Source: Pseudomonadota bacterium (GTDB lineage: Bacteria; Desulfobacterota; Desulfovibrionia; Desulfovibrionales; Desulfomicrobiaceae). From it: DNA of 64,000 nt. Position 1 is the stretch's first letter; the number at the start of each line of letters is the position of its first letter. A program made the position numbers and the translations under genes. The notes under the pieces are model-generated. The model did not search any database and was not told the origin of the DNA. It saw only the letters and a program-made list of their open reading frames with translations. Location of the stretch: contig JAEWKZ010000086.1 in assembly GCA_023393525.1 (NCBI GenBank), positions 1 through 64,000 on the forward strand. The letters are read 5' to 3'. Shown here piece after piece: positions 17,666-27,867 of this stretch.

Positions 17666-18645
17666 CTTACGACCTGCAGCAGGACTATCTGGACAGGGGA
17701 TACGGCAAGGACGAGGTGGCGGAACTGGACAGCCCCGTCACAGTCGAGGCCATCCGGCAGGCGCTTGCGTCCCGGGGCCACGAGGTGGAGCTGGTGGGGG
17801 GGGTGATGCCGCTCGCGCGGGCCCTGTCCGATGGACGCCGCTGGGACATGGTCTTCAATTTCGCCGAGGGCATGCGCGGCCTGGCCCGGGAGGCTCAGGT
17901 CCCGGCGCTGCTCGATGCCTGGGACATTCCCTACACCTTTTCCGGACCCGAAGTGCTGGCCCTGTCCCTGCACAAGGGCTGGACCAACGCGGTGCTGCGG
18001 GCGCACGGCGTGCCCACGGCCGATTTCAGGATCGTGAACGGCGTGGAGGAGGTGGACGCCATCGACCTGCCCTTTCCGCTCTTTGTCAAACCCGTGGCCG
18101 AAGGGTCCAGCAAGGGCGTGAGCGACAAGTCATTGGTCAAGGACCGGCGGGCATTGCGCGACACCTGTGCCCATGTCCTCAAAACCTTTTGTCAGCCCGC
18201 GCTGGTGGAGACCTTTCTGCCGGGTCGGGAGTTCACCGTGGGCATTTTGGGCAGCGGTCCGCAGTGCCGGGTGCTCGGGGTCATGGAGGTGCTCTCCACC
18301 GCCCGGGGCGACGCCTGCGCCTACACCTACGCCAACAAGCAGGAGTGGCGGGAGCGGGCGCTCTACGAACTGGCCGACGACGACCGCGCCGCGCAGGCCG
18401 CCGAAGTGGCGCGAGCCGCCTGGCAGGCCCTGGGATGCCTGGACGCGGGGCGGATCGACGTGCGCCTCGACGATCAGGGGCAGGCCCGATTCATCGAGGT
18501 CAACCCGCTGGCCGGGCTCAATCCGGAGAGTTCGGATCTGCCCATTCTCTGCGGCAAGATCGGGTTGGGCTATGACGAGCTGATCGCGTCCATCATGGAC
18601 TCGGCCATGGCCAGGGCCGGAAAGCGGCCCGGGAAGCGTTCATGA
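17650..18645 (+). CDS. ATP-grasp ligase, D-Ala-D-Ala ligase-like (first of pair)
   Basis: An ATP-dependent carboxylate-amine ligase of 331 residues. D-Ala-D-Ala ligase landmarks are present: the EGSSKG loop at about residues 151-156, FLPGREFTVGILG, GRIDVRLD, and the metal-binding EVNPLAGLNP with Glu283 and Asn285. The catalytic core therefore looks intact. GGGAGG lies 4 bases before the GTG at 17650. An ATG at 17662, overlapping the kamA stop as ATGA, is the alternative start. It is unlikely to be the cell-wall Ddl, because no mur gene is near and it is locked between an aminomutase and a second ligase. The substrate is unknown; ligation of beta-lysine to another amino acid is an inference from context. 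Confidence 0.82.
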   Translation: MLVGMTYDLQQDYLDRGYGKDEVAELDSPVTVEAIRQALASRGHEVELVGGVMPLARALSDGRRWDMVFNFAEGMRGLAREAQVPALLDAWDIPYTFSGPEVLALSLHKGWTNAVLRAHGVPTADFRIVNGVEEVDAIDLPFPLFVKPVAEGSSKGVSDKSLVKDRRALRDTCAHVLKTFCQPALVETFLPGREFTVGILGSGPQCRVLGVMEVLSTARGDACAYTYANKQEWRERALYELADDDRAAQAAEVARAAWQALGCLDAGRIDVRLDDQGQARFIEVNPLAGLNPESSDLPILCGKIGLGYDELIASIMDSAMARAGKRPGKRS

Positions 18646-19664
18646 CGGCTTTGCATGTGGCCGTGGTTCGTGAAAGCATCCCCGACGCCGCCTCTCCCGA
18701 CGCCCTCGATACGGCGGCGCAGGCCCGCGGCGTGCGGGAGAGCCTGGCCCGGTGCGGCTGGCGCACGTCGGAGCACGTTCTCGGCTCCGACCCGTCGGCC
18801 CTGGAAGCCGGGCTTGCGCATCGCAGGCCAAGCGTCATCTTCAATCTGGTCGAGTCCTGCCACGGACTGGCCAGCCTGGCCTGTCTGGCTCCGGCCCTTT
18901 TTCGCAAGGCCGGTTTTCCCTTTACCGGCGCGGACGAGGGCAGCATGGCTCTGGCCGGAGACAAGGCCCTGGCCAGACGCCTGCTGCATGCGGCCGGACT
19001 GCCCGTTCCTCCCGGGGTGACCATGGGAGAGCTGCAACGGGGTGTTTTCCCCGGACCCGGCAGATATATCATCAAGGCGCGGTTCGAGGACGCCTCCCTG
19101 GGACTGGGTCCGGACTGCGTCGTGGAGGTGCGGGAAGGCGCGGAGCTGCTGGCGGCCATGCGGAAGTTCGCGCCGCGCATGGGCGGTGACTGCGTGGCCG
19201 AGGGGTATGTGCGGGGCCGGGAATTCAATCTGGCCCTCTTGGCCGAGCCGGGCGGGGGAGTGCGCGACCTGCCTCTGGCCGAAATGGTGTTCGATTCCGC
19301 CATGCCCGGCCCAGCCATCCTGCATTATGCGGCCAAGTGGGACCAGGGCAGCGCGGACTACGCCGCCTCGGTGCGCAGTTTCGACCTGGGCGGAGAGGAG
19401 GATCTGGTTTCGGAAATGAGACGGATCGGACTGGCCTGCTGGGAGCTGTTCAATCTGGCCGGGTATGCGCGCATCGATTTTCGGGTCGCGGGTCCGGGCC
19501 AAATCTACGTCATCGACGTCAATCCGAACCCCTGCATCACTCCGGACGCGGGTTTCGCTGCCGCTGCCGCGCGTGCTGGTCTGGATCACGTGGAACTGGT
19601 CCGAGAGATCGTGTTCGACGCTTTGGAACGTTCGGGAAAAACACAGGAAGGACGCCGTGTCTGA
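18642..19664 (+). CDS. ATP-grasp ligase, D-Ala-D-Ala ligase-like (second of pair)
   Basis: A 340-residue paralogue of the preceding ligase, but clearly diverged from it. The loop corresponding to EGSSKG reads FEDASLG, and the metal-binding strand reads IDVNPNPCITPDAG, with Asp292 where the first ligase has Glu and with Asn294. N-terminal (VIFNLVESCHG) and ATP-binding (EGYVRGREFNLALL) motifs support an active fold. The divergence argues for a different acceptor from that of its neighbour, so two successive ligation steps are plausible. It overlaps the previous gene by 4 bases and the following GNAT gene by 8 bases. Confidence 0.8.
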   Translation: MTALHVAVVRESIPDAASPDALDTAAQARGVRESLARCGWRTSEHVLGSDPSALEAGLAHRRPSVIFNLVESCHGLASLACLAPALFRKAGFPFTGADEGSMALAGDKALARRLLHAAGLPVPPGVTMGELQRGVFPGPGRYIIKARFEDASLGLGPDCVVEVREGAELLAAMRKFAPRMGGDCVAEGYVRGREFNLALLAEPGGGVRDLPLAEMVFDSAMPGPAILHYAAKWDQGSADYAASVRSFDLGGEEDLVSEMRRIGLACWELFNLAGYARIDFRVAGPGQIYVIDVNPNPCITPDAGFAAAAARAGLDHVELVREIVFDALERSGKTQEGRRV

Positions 19665-20163
19665 AATATTCTTCCGGGACCGGGTGCGTGAAGGTGATCG
19701 CCAGGCAGTGCGCGAGATCGTGACCTCCACGGCCTTTTTTTCCGAGGCGGAAGTGGATGTGGCGGAAGAACTGGTGGCCGAGCATTTGGCCAAGGGGGAA
19801 GAGAGCGGATATCTTTTCATCTTCGCCGAATCCCCGCAGGGCCAGGTTCTGGGCTATGCCTGCTACGGCCCGACACCCTGCACCGCCAGCACCTTCGATC
19901 TCTATTGGGTGGCGGTGCGCGAATCCATGCGCGGACGGGGGCTGGGGAAAATGCTGCTTTGCGAGGTGGAGGAGAGGCTGGAAGGGATGGGCGGCGGCAA
20001 GCTCATCGCCGAAACTTCGTCCAGGGAGCAGTATGCGCCGACGCACAGATTCTATCTGTCCTGCGGGTTTGAGCAGGAAGCTCGCATCGGCGATTATTAC
20101 GCCCCCGGCGAGGACATCCTGTATTTCACCAAGAAGACGGGCCGCGATCAGGCCAGGGACTGA
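19657..20163 (+). CDS. GNAT-family N-acetyltransferase
   Basis: A 168-residue acetyl-CoA-dependent acetyltransferase. Motif A is visible as VRESMRGRGLGKMLL (Arg92-Gly-Arg-Gly), followed by ETSSREQYAPTHRFYLSCGF, the usual motif-B ending. The GTG at 19657 is preceded by GGAAGGA and overlaps the end of the second ligase gene, so the protein belongs to the aminomutase operon. In N-epsilon-acetyl-beta-lysine synthesis the acetyltransferase partner of the aminomutase is AblB, which from memory is larger, so equivalence is unproven. Its last 16 bases overlap the convergent lysozyme-like gene. Confidence 0.85.
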   Translation: MSEIFFRDRVREGDRQAVREIVTSTAFFSEAEVDVAEELVAEHLAKGEESGYLFIFAESPQGQVLGYACYGPTPCTASTFDLYWVAVRESMRGRGLGKMLLCEVEERLEGMGGGKLIAETSSREQYAPTHRFYLSCGFEQEARIGDYYAPGEDILYFTKKTGRDQARD

Positions 20164-21041
20164 CTTTCGTCGCCGAGCATGGCCAGAACCATCTCCTTTT
20201 CGACGTTCATGCGGTTTTTCACGCTGGCCTGCACGCTGGCCGTGGAAGAGCCGAACTGCGACTTGCGGTTTTCGTAGACCGTGTCGATGAGTTTTTGGGC
20301 GAGCTTTTGTTCACTTTGGTCCGTGCCGACGGACTTGATGGCCCGACTGAAAATTCTGGCCGCCCCTGCCGGACCGTGCTGCACGGCGGTGCTCCACAGG
20401 GCTTCGCGGACAGCCGCGGGCATGGCGTCCATATCCACGCCGGTTCGAGCCAAAATCTTGTCACGGGCGGGAGCGTAGTGGCTCGCCTCGATGAAGTCCC
20501 GCTGCAGTTGGCCGAATTTTTCCGGGTTCTCGGCCGCTATGCCACGCCAGACATCGGGCATGCGCCCTTTGGTCGAGCCCGTGTCCGCAGGGCCTGCCGC
20601 CTTGAGCTTTTCGGCCCAGGCGGGTTCCTGCCCGCGCAGGAATTCGATGAAGCCTTTCATGGTGCCGGGCTTGGACGCGATCTGGTAGGTTCCGTAGGAG
20701 GTTCCTCCATTCCTGTCGTATCCTATGGCGTTCACGCCCTGGGTGCCTGATTCGAAGGTCGAGGACAAATCGCCGATGGCGGACTGTTTGCCGCCGCTTT
20801 TTCTTCCGGCGCTTGCCTGCTCATGCCTCATGATCGAGGCCAGGCCATGCAGGGCGTCCTGCATGAGGGAGTTTTCCATGGAGCCTCCCCCCAGGCTCGA
20901 ACTCAAGGCCTGCATGTCCCTGCCCCCCAGAGCCTGGCGCATGTGGCTCTGGAATCCGCCGGCCAGAGCGGCGTTGCGGCTTTTGCGTTCCGGGGTGGTG
21001 CCCATGAGGGTCATCAGTTGGATGGGGTCGAGAAGGCTCAT
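20148..21041 (-). CDS. Lysozyme-like fold protein with an N-terminal extension
   Basis: A 297-residue soluble protein with no signal peptide. The first 90 residues are Gly/Ser/Met-rich (LAGGFQSHMRQALGG) and faintly resemble the rod-binding half of FlgJ. The rest (about 95-265) has a lysozyme-superfamily look: an early acidic residue, then GGTSYGTYQIASKPGTM, FIEASHYAPARDKIL and STAVQHGPAGAARIF, as in transglycosylase or chitosanase-like domains. The ATG at 21041 has GGAG 7 bases upstream. I cannot name it. A flagellar or secretion-linked muramidase is one option. It converges on the GNAT gene with a 16-base overlap. Confidence 0.6.
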   Translation of the reverse strand: MSLLDPIQLMTLMGTTPERKSRNAALAGGFQSHMRQALGGRDMQALSSSLGGGSMENSLMQDALHGLASIMRHEQASAGRKSGGKQSAIGDLSSTFESGTQGVNAIGYDRNGGTSYGTYQIASKPGTMKGFIEFLRGQEPAWAEKLKAAGPADTGSTKGRMPDVWRGIAAENPEKFGQLQRDFIEASHYAPARDKILARTGVDMDAMPAAVREALWSTAVQHGPAGAARIFSRAIKSVGTDQSEQKLAQKLIDTVYENRKSQFGSSTASVQASVKNRMNVEKEMVLAMLGDESQSLA

Positions 21042-21238
21042 GTAACGTCTCCGTGTCAAAATCATGTCGCGGTCAAGGCTTCAGCCCGAACATAGCAGAT
21101 TTCGGGCCAGCCCGGTGAACACGTGCCCTGCCGCCGGACGGACCACATGGGGATGCCCGGAGCGGGAATTTTATTCCGGCGATTTCTGTGCGTCATTCGG
21201 CAGGGCGACTGCCGGCAAACCTTTAGAGTGAGATTTTT

Positions 21239-22276
21239 ATGCATCTGAGATCTTTCGAGTATTTTCGCGCCGTGGCCATTGTCCTGATCGTCGTGGGGCA
21301 TTCCTACGGTATCTCCGGCTGGTGGATCGACAGTTTCGGGGAACGGGTGCTGGCCAATCTCATTTCAGGTGGGACATCGCTGTTTGTGTTCATTTCCGGG
21401 TTTCTTTTTCATCATGTTTTCTATCCCAAATTCGTGTACCGGAAATTTTTGGAAAAGAAGATCAGAAACGTCTACATTCCGTATCTCATTTTGTCTGCGC
21501 TCCCCATCGTACTTGCTTTGATTCTCAAAGAGCCTTTTCCTGAATTCTACTTTGGACCTGGAGATTCCTTCTACGACAGAATTCTTCGTCCGATTTTTCT
21601 GTACTACTGGTATGGCGGTGTGATGGTTTATTGGTATATACCTTTCATAATGGCCATGTTCATTATTTCTCCTGTTTTTATATCATTTATAAAAATAAGT
21701 ACCCGCTATAAAATATATATTTTAATTGCTCTGTCGCTCATATCGATTTTTATGCACAGGCCTGTGAATAACTGGTCGATTGTGCAGTCTGTAGTTTATT
21801 TCGCGCCTGTTTACATGTTTGGAATATTGTGTTCAATGGAGCGCGATTATATATATGAAAAATTCAAAGGAAAGGATGTTCATCTTTTAGCGTGCGTTAT
21901 TTTCTTGGCCGTAGTCCAGGCCGCTTTTTTTGATGCGTGCGGAAATTTGCAGAAAAATCCCTTTGAATTTAACTGGATTGATATTTCCTATATACAGAAG
22001 CAGATTTTGTGTGTGTACTTCATGGTTTTCTTGCATAAGTATGAGCATATAGACAGTCCGCTTCTCAAGACCCTGGCCGCATCAAGTTTCGCCATCTACT
22101 TTCTGCACGGTTGGATCATCTATCTGATTTCAACGGTTCAGTCCTTTTACAAGCCTTTTTACGGATTGCATCTCTTGCCCGTTCTGTCCCCTCTGGTCAT
22201 TTGGGCCTCCTACACCCTCGCCAAGAAGGTCAGAAAAGCGTTTCCCGAAAAAAGCAGAATGATCATAGGTTGGTAG
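21239..22276 (+). CDS. Acyltransferase family 3 membrane protein
   Basis: An integral membrane O-acyltransferase of 345 residues with about ten hydrophobic helices. The family N-terminus is present (FEYFRAVAIVLIVVGHSYGI, including the conserved His), as is ISGFLFHHVF. Such enzymes acetylate or otherwise acylate surface sugars. Base composition is the odd point: the middle of the gene (about 21550-22060) is strongly AT-rich with ATA and AAA codons, unlike every neighbour, which suggests horizontal acquisition. Its ribosome site (GTGAG) is weak. It is flanked by a divergent lysozyme-like gene and a histidine kinase, with no other glycan genes beside it. Confidence 0.85.
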   Translation: MHLRSFEYFRAVAIVLIVVGHSYGISGWWIDSFGERVLANLISGGTSLFVFISGFLFHHVFYPKFVYRKFLEKKIRNVYIPYLILSALPIVLALILKEPFPEFYFGPGDSFYDRILRPIFLYYWYGGVMVYWYIPFIMAMFIISPVFISFIKISTRYKIYILIALSLISIFMHRPVNNWSIVQSVVYFAPVYMFGILCSMERDYIYEKFKGKDVHLLACVIFLAVVQAAFFDACGNLQKNPFEFNWIDISYIQKQILCVYFMVFLHKYEHIDSPLLKTLAASSFAIYFLHGWIIYLISTVQSFYKPFYGLHLLPVLSPLVIWASYTLAKKVRKAFPEKSRMIIGW

Positions 22277-22424
22277 CTCGTCATTGGTGTTGCTATCAAT
22301 GGCATGGAATTTCTTTGCCCAGGGCGTTCAAGGATGAGCGCCCTTTTCTTTCCTTTTTTATCTCCGCAGGCTATGAGGCGTTCATCAGTTTGTCAGGGCT
22401 TTGCCTTGTACCTGGGAGGATTTC

Positions 22425-24665
<2,241 letters not shown>

Positions 24666-24831
24666 GTCCGCGCCATTGAAAGGGCGTTTGCGCGGTCGGC
24701 GGCGAGAATCGGCGTTGTTGAACGCCGGCCCGTCATTGTGCTGCCGCCGGCGCGTCGCACGCTTGTCAGCGTTGTCTGTCATTGGTAGGTATCTGGATGT
24801 CTTTCCTACACATTTATAAGGAGAATTTGGC

Positions 24832-25887
24832 ATGAAACGGATTGTTTTGATAATCGTATTTCTGCTCATGGGTTCATCCCAGGCCATGGCCGACACCCTG
24901 CAACTGCTGACCTGGAAAGGCTACGCGCCCAAGGAGCTGGTGGACAAGTTCGAGGCCGAGACGGGAGTCAAGGTCGAGGTGACCTATTCCAACAACGAGG
25001 AAATGATCGCCAAGCTGCGGGCCACGCGCGGGGCGGGCTTCGATCTGGCCCAGCCCAGCCAGGACCGCATCTCCTCGGTGCAGGAGGAGTTCGGCATCTA
25101 TCAGCCCATCGACTACTCCAGGATCGAGGCCGATCTGTTCATTCCCTCCATGCTCGAAGCCGTGAAGAAGAACACCCTGGTCGGCGGCCAGTCCTACGCG
25201 GTTCCCTTCTGCTGGGGCACTTCCGGGCTGGTGGTCAACACCGCCCAGGCTGCGGGCGCGACATCCTGGAAGGCGCTCATCGATCCGCAGTACAAGGGTC
25301 GCATCAGCTACCGCTTGAAACGGCCGGCTCTCATCGGCCTCGGATTTGCCCTGGGGTACGATCCCTTCGCCCTGTATGCCGACGAAAAGGCCTACGCCGA
25401 GATGCTCTCCAAGATCGAGGCCGAGCTGATCAAGGCCAAGCCCCTGGTCAAGAACTATTGGGCCAACGGCGACCAGCTGCTGGAATCCGTGCGCTCAGGC
25501 GAAGTGACCGTGGCCGAGGCCTGGGACAACGGCGGATGGAAGCTGCATGAAGACAACAACGATATCGACTTCGTGGCTCCGAGCGAGGGCGCGCTGGGCT
25601 GGATCGACACCTTCACCATTCCGGCCAAGGCCAAGAATGTGGAAGCCGCCTACAAGTGGATCAACTTCATGCTGAAGCCGGAAAACAGCGGCTACTTCAC
25701 TTCCGCCGAGAAGACTCCCACGGCCTCCAAGGGTGCGGGCCCGTTCATCGACCCCGCTTTCCAGGCCAATTTCGATCGTTCCTTCCCGCAGGCGACCATC
25801 GACAACATCAAGTGGTACCCGCCGGTTCCGGCCAACCTGGAAGCCATGGAAGGCAAGGTGCTGGACAAGGTCAAGGCCTCCAATTAA
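24832..25887 (+). CDS. potD: Polyamine (spermidine/putrescine) ABC transporter, periplasmic binding protein
   Basis: A substrate-binding protein of 351 residues with a Sec signal peptide (MKRIVLIIVFLLMGSSQAMA, cleavage after AMA). Features of the PotD/PotF family include TWKGYAPKELVDKFEAETG, FDLAQPSQDRI, VPFCWGTSGLVVN and VAEAWDNGGWKL. Which polyamine or related cation it binds cannot be decided by eye. The ATG at 24832 has AAGGAG upstream. A strong hairpin terminator separates it from potA, which would leave the binding protein more abundant than the membrane components. Confidence 0.9.
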   Translation: MKRIVLIIVFLLMGSSQAMADTLQLLTWKGYAPKELVDKFEAETGVKVEVTYSNNEEMIAKLRATRGAGFDLAQPSQDRISSVQEEFGIYQPIDYSRIEADLFIPSMLEAVKKNTLVGGQSYAVPFCWGTSGLVVNTAQAAGATSWKALIDPQYKGRISYRLKRPALIGLGFALGYDPFALYADEKAYAEMLSKIEAELIKAKPLVKNYWANGDQLLESVRSGEVTVAEAWDNGGWKLHEDNNDIDFVAPSEGALGWIDTFTIPAKAKNVEAAYKWINFMLKPENSGYFTSAEKTPTASKGAGPFIDPAFQANFDRSFPQATIDNIKWYPPVPANLEAMEGKVLDKVKASN

Positions 25888-25892
25888 GCACG

Positions 25893-25932
25893 AAGGTCCG
25901 AAGCCCTTGGGTTTCGGACCTTTTTTATTTTT
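25893..25932 (+). terminator. Intercistronic terminator between potD and potA
   Basis: AAGGTCCGAA pairs perfectly with TTCGGACCTT around a 10-base loop and is followed by a run of T (TTTTTTATTTTTT). It lies 6 bases after the potD stop and before the potA start at 25949, so it should let only part of the transcription through. Confidence 0.85.
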
Positions 25933-25948
25933 TACAACGGAAAATCGC

Positions 25949-27034
25949 ATGCAGTTCGATTTGGTCATCACCAGTCTGGTCAAGAAGTTCGGGACGTTTG
26001 TCGCCGTGGACGACGTCTCCTTTTCCGTGCCCAAAGGCTCTTTTTTCTCCATCCTCGGGCCTTCGGGTTGCGGCAAGACCACGCTTTTGCGCATGATCGC
26101 CGGATTCGAGGAGTCCACCAGCGGGAGCATCGAGATAAGCGGGCAGGACATGCGCGGGGTCACGCCCAACAACCGGCCCGTCAACCTGGTCTTTCAGCAT
26201 CTGGCTCTGTTCCCGATGATGACCGTGGCCGAGAACATCGCCTTTGGCCTGAGGCGCCGCAAAGTCTCTTCCTCCGAAATTCTGCGCCGTACGGAGGAGA
26301 TCCTGGAGCGCGTCGACCTGCCCGGGTTCGGGGCCAAGCGCATCCAGCAGCTCTCCGGCGGCCAGAAACAGCGCGTGGCCATTGCCCGCTGCCTGGTGCT
26401 CGAACCCAAGGTCCTGCTGCTGGACGAACCGCTCGGCGCGCTTGATCTGAAACTTCGCGAACAGATGAAGGTCGAGCTCAAGAAACTGCAAGCCAAGATC
26501 GGCACGACCTTTGTCTACATCACCCACGACCAGTCCGAGGCCCTGGTCATGTCCGACACCGTGGCGGTCATGAACAGGGGGCGCTTCGAGCAGGTCGGCT
26601 CTCCGCAGGAGCTCTACGGCGACCCGCACACCCCCTTTGTGGCGGGGTTCGTGGGCGACAACAACCGCTGGGCCGGGAACGTGGAGGAGATGGATGACGA
26701 GACGGTGCTGATACGCACCGATGAAAACCTGATTTTCCGCGCCCGCAAGAAGACCGATGCCCGCAAGGGACCGGCCACCCTTTTCCTGCGTCCCGAGGCC
26801 ATGGTCATCGAACCGGCGGCAAGGGACGGCCTCAACACCTTTGGCGTCACGGTCAAGGCCATCCTCTTCGACGGGGCCAACAGCCGCCTGCTGACCGCCA
26901 CCGCCGCCGGGCACGAGCTGCTCGTGGCCCTGCCCCAGAACCGCGCTTTCGATCACATCCGCCCCGGCGAGAACATCACCCTGGGCTGGCACCCGCAGTC
27001 CGGCGTGGCTTTTGCGCGGGAGGATCCGTCATGA
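25949..27034 (+). CDS. potA: Polyamine ABC transporter, ATP-binding protein
   Basis: A 361-residue ATPase energising polyamine import. Walker A is GPSGCGKTT, the signature is LSGGQKQRVAIARCLV, Walker B is VLLLDEPLGALD, and the switch His lies in YITHDQSEAL. The C-terminal 120 residues form the TOBE-like regulatory domain of the PotA/MalK group. The ATG at 25949 lies past the terminator and has only a weak ribosome site (ACGGAA). The stop overlaps the potB start by 4 bases. Confidence 0.93.
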   Translation: MQFDLVITSLVKKFGTFVAVDDVSFSVPKGSFFSILGPSGCGKTTLLRMIAGFEESTSGSIEISGQDMRGVTPNNRPVNLVFQHLALFPMMTVAENIAFGLRRRKVSSSEILRRTEEILERVDLPGFGAKRIQQLSGGQKQRVAIARCLVLEPKVLLLDEPLGALDLKLREQMKVELKKLQAKIGTTFVYITHDQSEALVMSDTVAVMNRGRFEQVGSPQELYGDPHTPFVAGFVGDNNRWAGNVEEMDDETVLIRTDENLIFRARKKTDARKGPATLFLRPEAMVIEPAARDGLNTFGVTVKAILFDGANSRLLTATAAGHELLVALPQNRAFDHIRPGENITLGWHPQSGVAFAREDPS

Positions 27035-27867
27035 AGCGCTCAGGGCTGTTCTGGGTCTTTCTGGCCCCGGTGCTGATGTGGCTTTTGCTGCTCATCGTGC
27101 TGCCGCACCTGGACCTCCTGATCCTGAGCTTTCGGGTCGGCAAGAGCTGGAGCCTCGAGAATTACGGTAATTTCTTTCTGGAACCCATTTACTGGCTGAC
27201 CTTCGTGCGCACGGCGGCCTATTCCATCATCACCACGTTTTTGACCCTCATCGTGTCCCTGCCCGTGGCCTTCTACATCACCAAGCTTTCCCGGCCCGGC
27301 GTGCGCGGTTTCCTGATGGTTTTGTTGCTGCTGCCGTTCTGGGTCAGCGAGCTGGTGCGGGTCTATGGCTGGATGATCCTCTTGCGCGAATCCGGGGTCA
27401 TCAATTATTTCCTGCTGCAGCTCGGCCTGGTGGAGCGGCCCATCGAGATGCTCTACAATGACGCGACCATGATCATGGGCCTTGTGTACACGTCCATGCT
27501 CTTCATGGTCGTGCCCCTGGTCTCGGTCATGGAGAGCCTCGACGACAGCCTGGTCGAGGCCGCCTACGACCTGGGCGCGAGCAAAAGCTGCATCTGGCGC
27601 ACGATCATCATCCCGCACTGCAAGCCGGGCATCACCTCCGGCTCCATCGTGGTCTTCATGCTGGTGCTCGGCAACTATCTGACCCCCAACCTCATGGGCG
27701 GCAAGAACTCCCTGTGGTTCACGGAGCAGATCTACAACCAGTTCATCGCCAGCTTCAACTGGAACCAGGGCGCGGCCTTCGGCTTTCTGCTGCTGCTGTT
27801 GAGTTCGGGCATCATCTGGGTCGGGCTGAAGCTCTCGGGCCAGCGTCTGGGCGAGGTGGCGTCATGA
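27031..27867 (+). CDS. potB: Polyamine ABC transporter, permease 1
   Basis: A 278-residue inner-membrane permease with six predicted helices, starting SGLFWVFLAPVLMWLLLLIV. The EAA loop that docks on the ATPase is VEAAYDLGASKSCIWRTIIIP near residue 190. It overlaps potA and potC by 4 bases each, so the three cytoplasmic-side components are translationally coupled. Confidence 0.92.
   Translation: MKRSGLFWVFLAPVLMWLLLLIVLPHLDLLILSFRVGKSWSLENYGNFFLEPIYWLTFVRTAAYSIITTFLTLIVSLPVAFYITKLSRPGVRGFLMVLLLLPFWVSELVRVYGWMILLRESGVINYFLLQLGLVERPIEMLYNDATMIMGLVYTSMLFMVVPLVSVMESLDDSLVEAAYDLGASKSCIWRTIIIPHCKPGITSGSIVVFMLVLGNYLTPNLMGGKNSLWFTEQIYNQFIASFNWNQGAAFGFLLLLLSSGIIWVGLKLSGQRLGEVAS

Noticed and set aside
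17650..18645. First ATP-grasp gene as the cell-wall D-Ala-D-Ala ligase Ddl
   Set aside because: Motifs are related, but the gene is coupled to an aminomutase, a second ligase and a GNAT, with no division or cell-wall genes around.
24666..24831. Sigma70 promoter of potD (TTGTCA plus TAGGTA with 17-base spacing)
   Set aside because: The -35 is good, but the -10 matches the consensus poorly. A promoter is likely in this gap, but I cannot place it.
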